From Planctomycetaceae bacterium (GTDB lineage Bacteria > Planctomycetota > Planctomycetia > Planctomycetales > Planctomycetaceae), in the NCBI GenBank assembly GCA_003503535.1, contig DOCI01000221.1, positions 1 through 5,713 on the forward strand: a stretch of DNA of 5,713 nucleotides, in the 5' to 3' direction. The position numbers and the translations under genes were made by a program. Of the stretch, positions 5,238 through 5,713 are shown one piece after another. The notes under the pieces are model-generated. The model was not told the origin of the DNA and did no database searches. It worked only from the letters and a program-made list of their open reading frames with translations. Numbering within the stretch: the stretch's first letter is position 1; each line of letters starts with the position of its first letter.

Positions 5238-5713
5238 TCAGGAGTCCGTCTTTTTGCCCGGCCAGCAGAGGCGAAGGAGATTTTTCCAACTCAATTGAAA
5301 TACCCCAACGCATTTCACGAACGAGAAGGTCGACAGGTTTGTAATTTTCGGTTTGACGCACAAAAAGACAGACTCAAACCGGGGACGAAATCGGCTTTTA
5401 AAATGATAGAGCCCTTGCACGCTGAACAGAAAGTTCATTCGCTTTTCCCACAGGCTCAGGAAGAAGCGTGTGGTGGCTGAATCGCCCGGGTATTTTTTGT
5501 CACAATGGATCGCGGGGACCATGCAAAGCGAAACTTCTTCGATCCCTTCAGCCTGCATTTTGTCGATCAAATGCACAAACAGAAACGGGATGACACCCCG
5601 GACGCTATCATCAGTACTGCGGTACATTTCGGTCGCCCAACCGAGTCCCCCCTGCATCGGAGTGCAGGCGACAAACGCTTGCCAGTTGTCTGGTTCATTT
5701 TCCGGATGAGCGC
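5238..5713 (-). CDS. DUF2156 / phosphatidylglycerol lysyltransferase C-terminal domain protein (5' end outside window)
   Basis: The frame is open from the window edge to a TGA at 5238-5240, giving 157 visible C-terminal residues; the start lies beyond 5713. The sequence fits the GNAT-like C-terminal domain of MprF/LPG-synthase proteins. An FVACTPMQGGLGWATEMYR strand-turn segment comes first. A helix follows, with VIPFLFVHLIDKMQAEGIEEV, then SLCMVPAI. The family-typical block near the end is LYHFKSRFRPRFESVFLCV. MprF enzymes transfer lysine or alanine from aminoacyl-tRNA to phosphatidylglycerol, reducing membrane negative charge. DUF2156 is also found in proteins without proven lipid activity, so substrate and membrane topology cannot be judged from this part. 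The internal ATG at 5657 is not the real start, since family-like sequence (HPENEPDNWQAFVACTP) continues upstream of it. Confidence 0.82.
   Translation of the reverse strand, partial: AHPENEPDNWQAFVACTPMQGGLGWATEMYRSTDDSVRGVIPFLFVHLIDKMQAEGIEEVSLCMVPAIHCDKKYPGDSATTRFFLSLWEKRMNFLFSVQGLYHFKSRFRPRFESVFLCVKPKITNLSTFSFVKCVGVFQLSWKNLLRLCWPGKKTDS

Noticed and set aside
5151..5709. Plus-strand frames opposite the DUF2156 gene
   Set aside because: They are antisense shadows of a gene with clear family motifs.
1..5713. CRISPR array or tRNA gene
   Set aside because: Repeats present are paired or nested inverted repeats, not regularly spaced direct repeats; no cloverleaf with a T-loop GTTCGA-type motif and CCA-proximal stem was found.

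Overview
The window most likely comes from a planctomycete of the Planctomycetaceae type. This is an inference from four things: moderate GC content, weak or absent Shine-Dalgarno sites before several genes, a membrane-anchored LysM protein with a long Pro/Ser-rich linker, and intergenic spaces filled with hairpin-forming repeats. No rRNA, tRNA or other species marker is present, so the assignment rests on overall character.

Left part (1-1821). A pair of inverted 20-bp palindromic repeats (1-136) is followed by a short imperfect direct duplication (224-283) just ahead of hemC (292-1263, +), which encodes porphobilinogen deaminase of tetrapyrrole synthesis. Converging on hemC from the other strand is a complete DUF1877/YfbM-family gene (1324-1821, -).

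Middle part (1822-3988). This looks like an accessory islet. A structured intergenic element (about 1964-2056) abuts the stop codon of an XRE-type helix-turn-helix regulator (2052-2735, -). The regulator is divergent from a 70-residue protein of unknown function (2897-3109, +) and a small ribbon-helix-helix-like DNA-binding protein (3198-3404, +). Two back-to-back sigma70-like promoters lie between the divergent genes, and a 17-bp palindrome covers both -35 boxes. This is the expected layout of an autoregulated divergent control region. Two mutually exclusive hairpins lie between the two small plus-strand genes, and a probable intrinsic terminator follows the second. After that comes a remnant of an IS5-family transposase: the N-terminal domain is intact, but the catalytic DDE region is absent.

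Right part (3989-5713). A nested inverted-repeat element fills the gap before the convergent LysM gene (4090-4908, -), which encodes a cell-envelope protein with one N-terminal membrane segment. The 329-bp gap upstream of it (4909-5237) holds another complex inverted repeat close to the LysM start and an isolated 17-bp palindrome. The window ends inside a minus-strand gene whose visible C-terminal 157 residues match the DUF2156 / phosphatidylglycerol lysyltransferase C-terminal domain.

The genes do not form one pathway. Heme synthesis and the two envelope genes are housekeeping-like functions flanking a regulator and transposase islet. The most interesting parts are the divergent regulatory module and the unusual density of different structured repeats, one in nearly every intergenic space.
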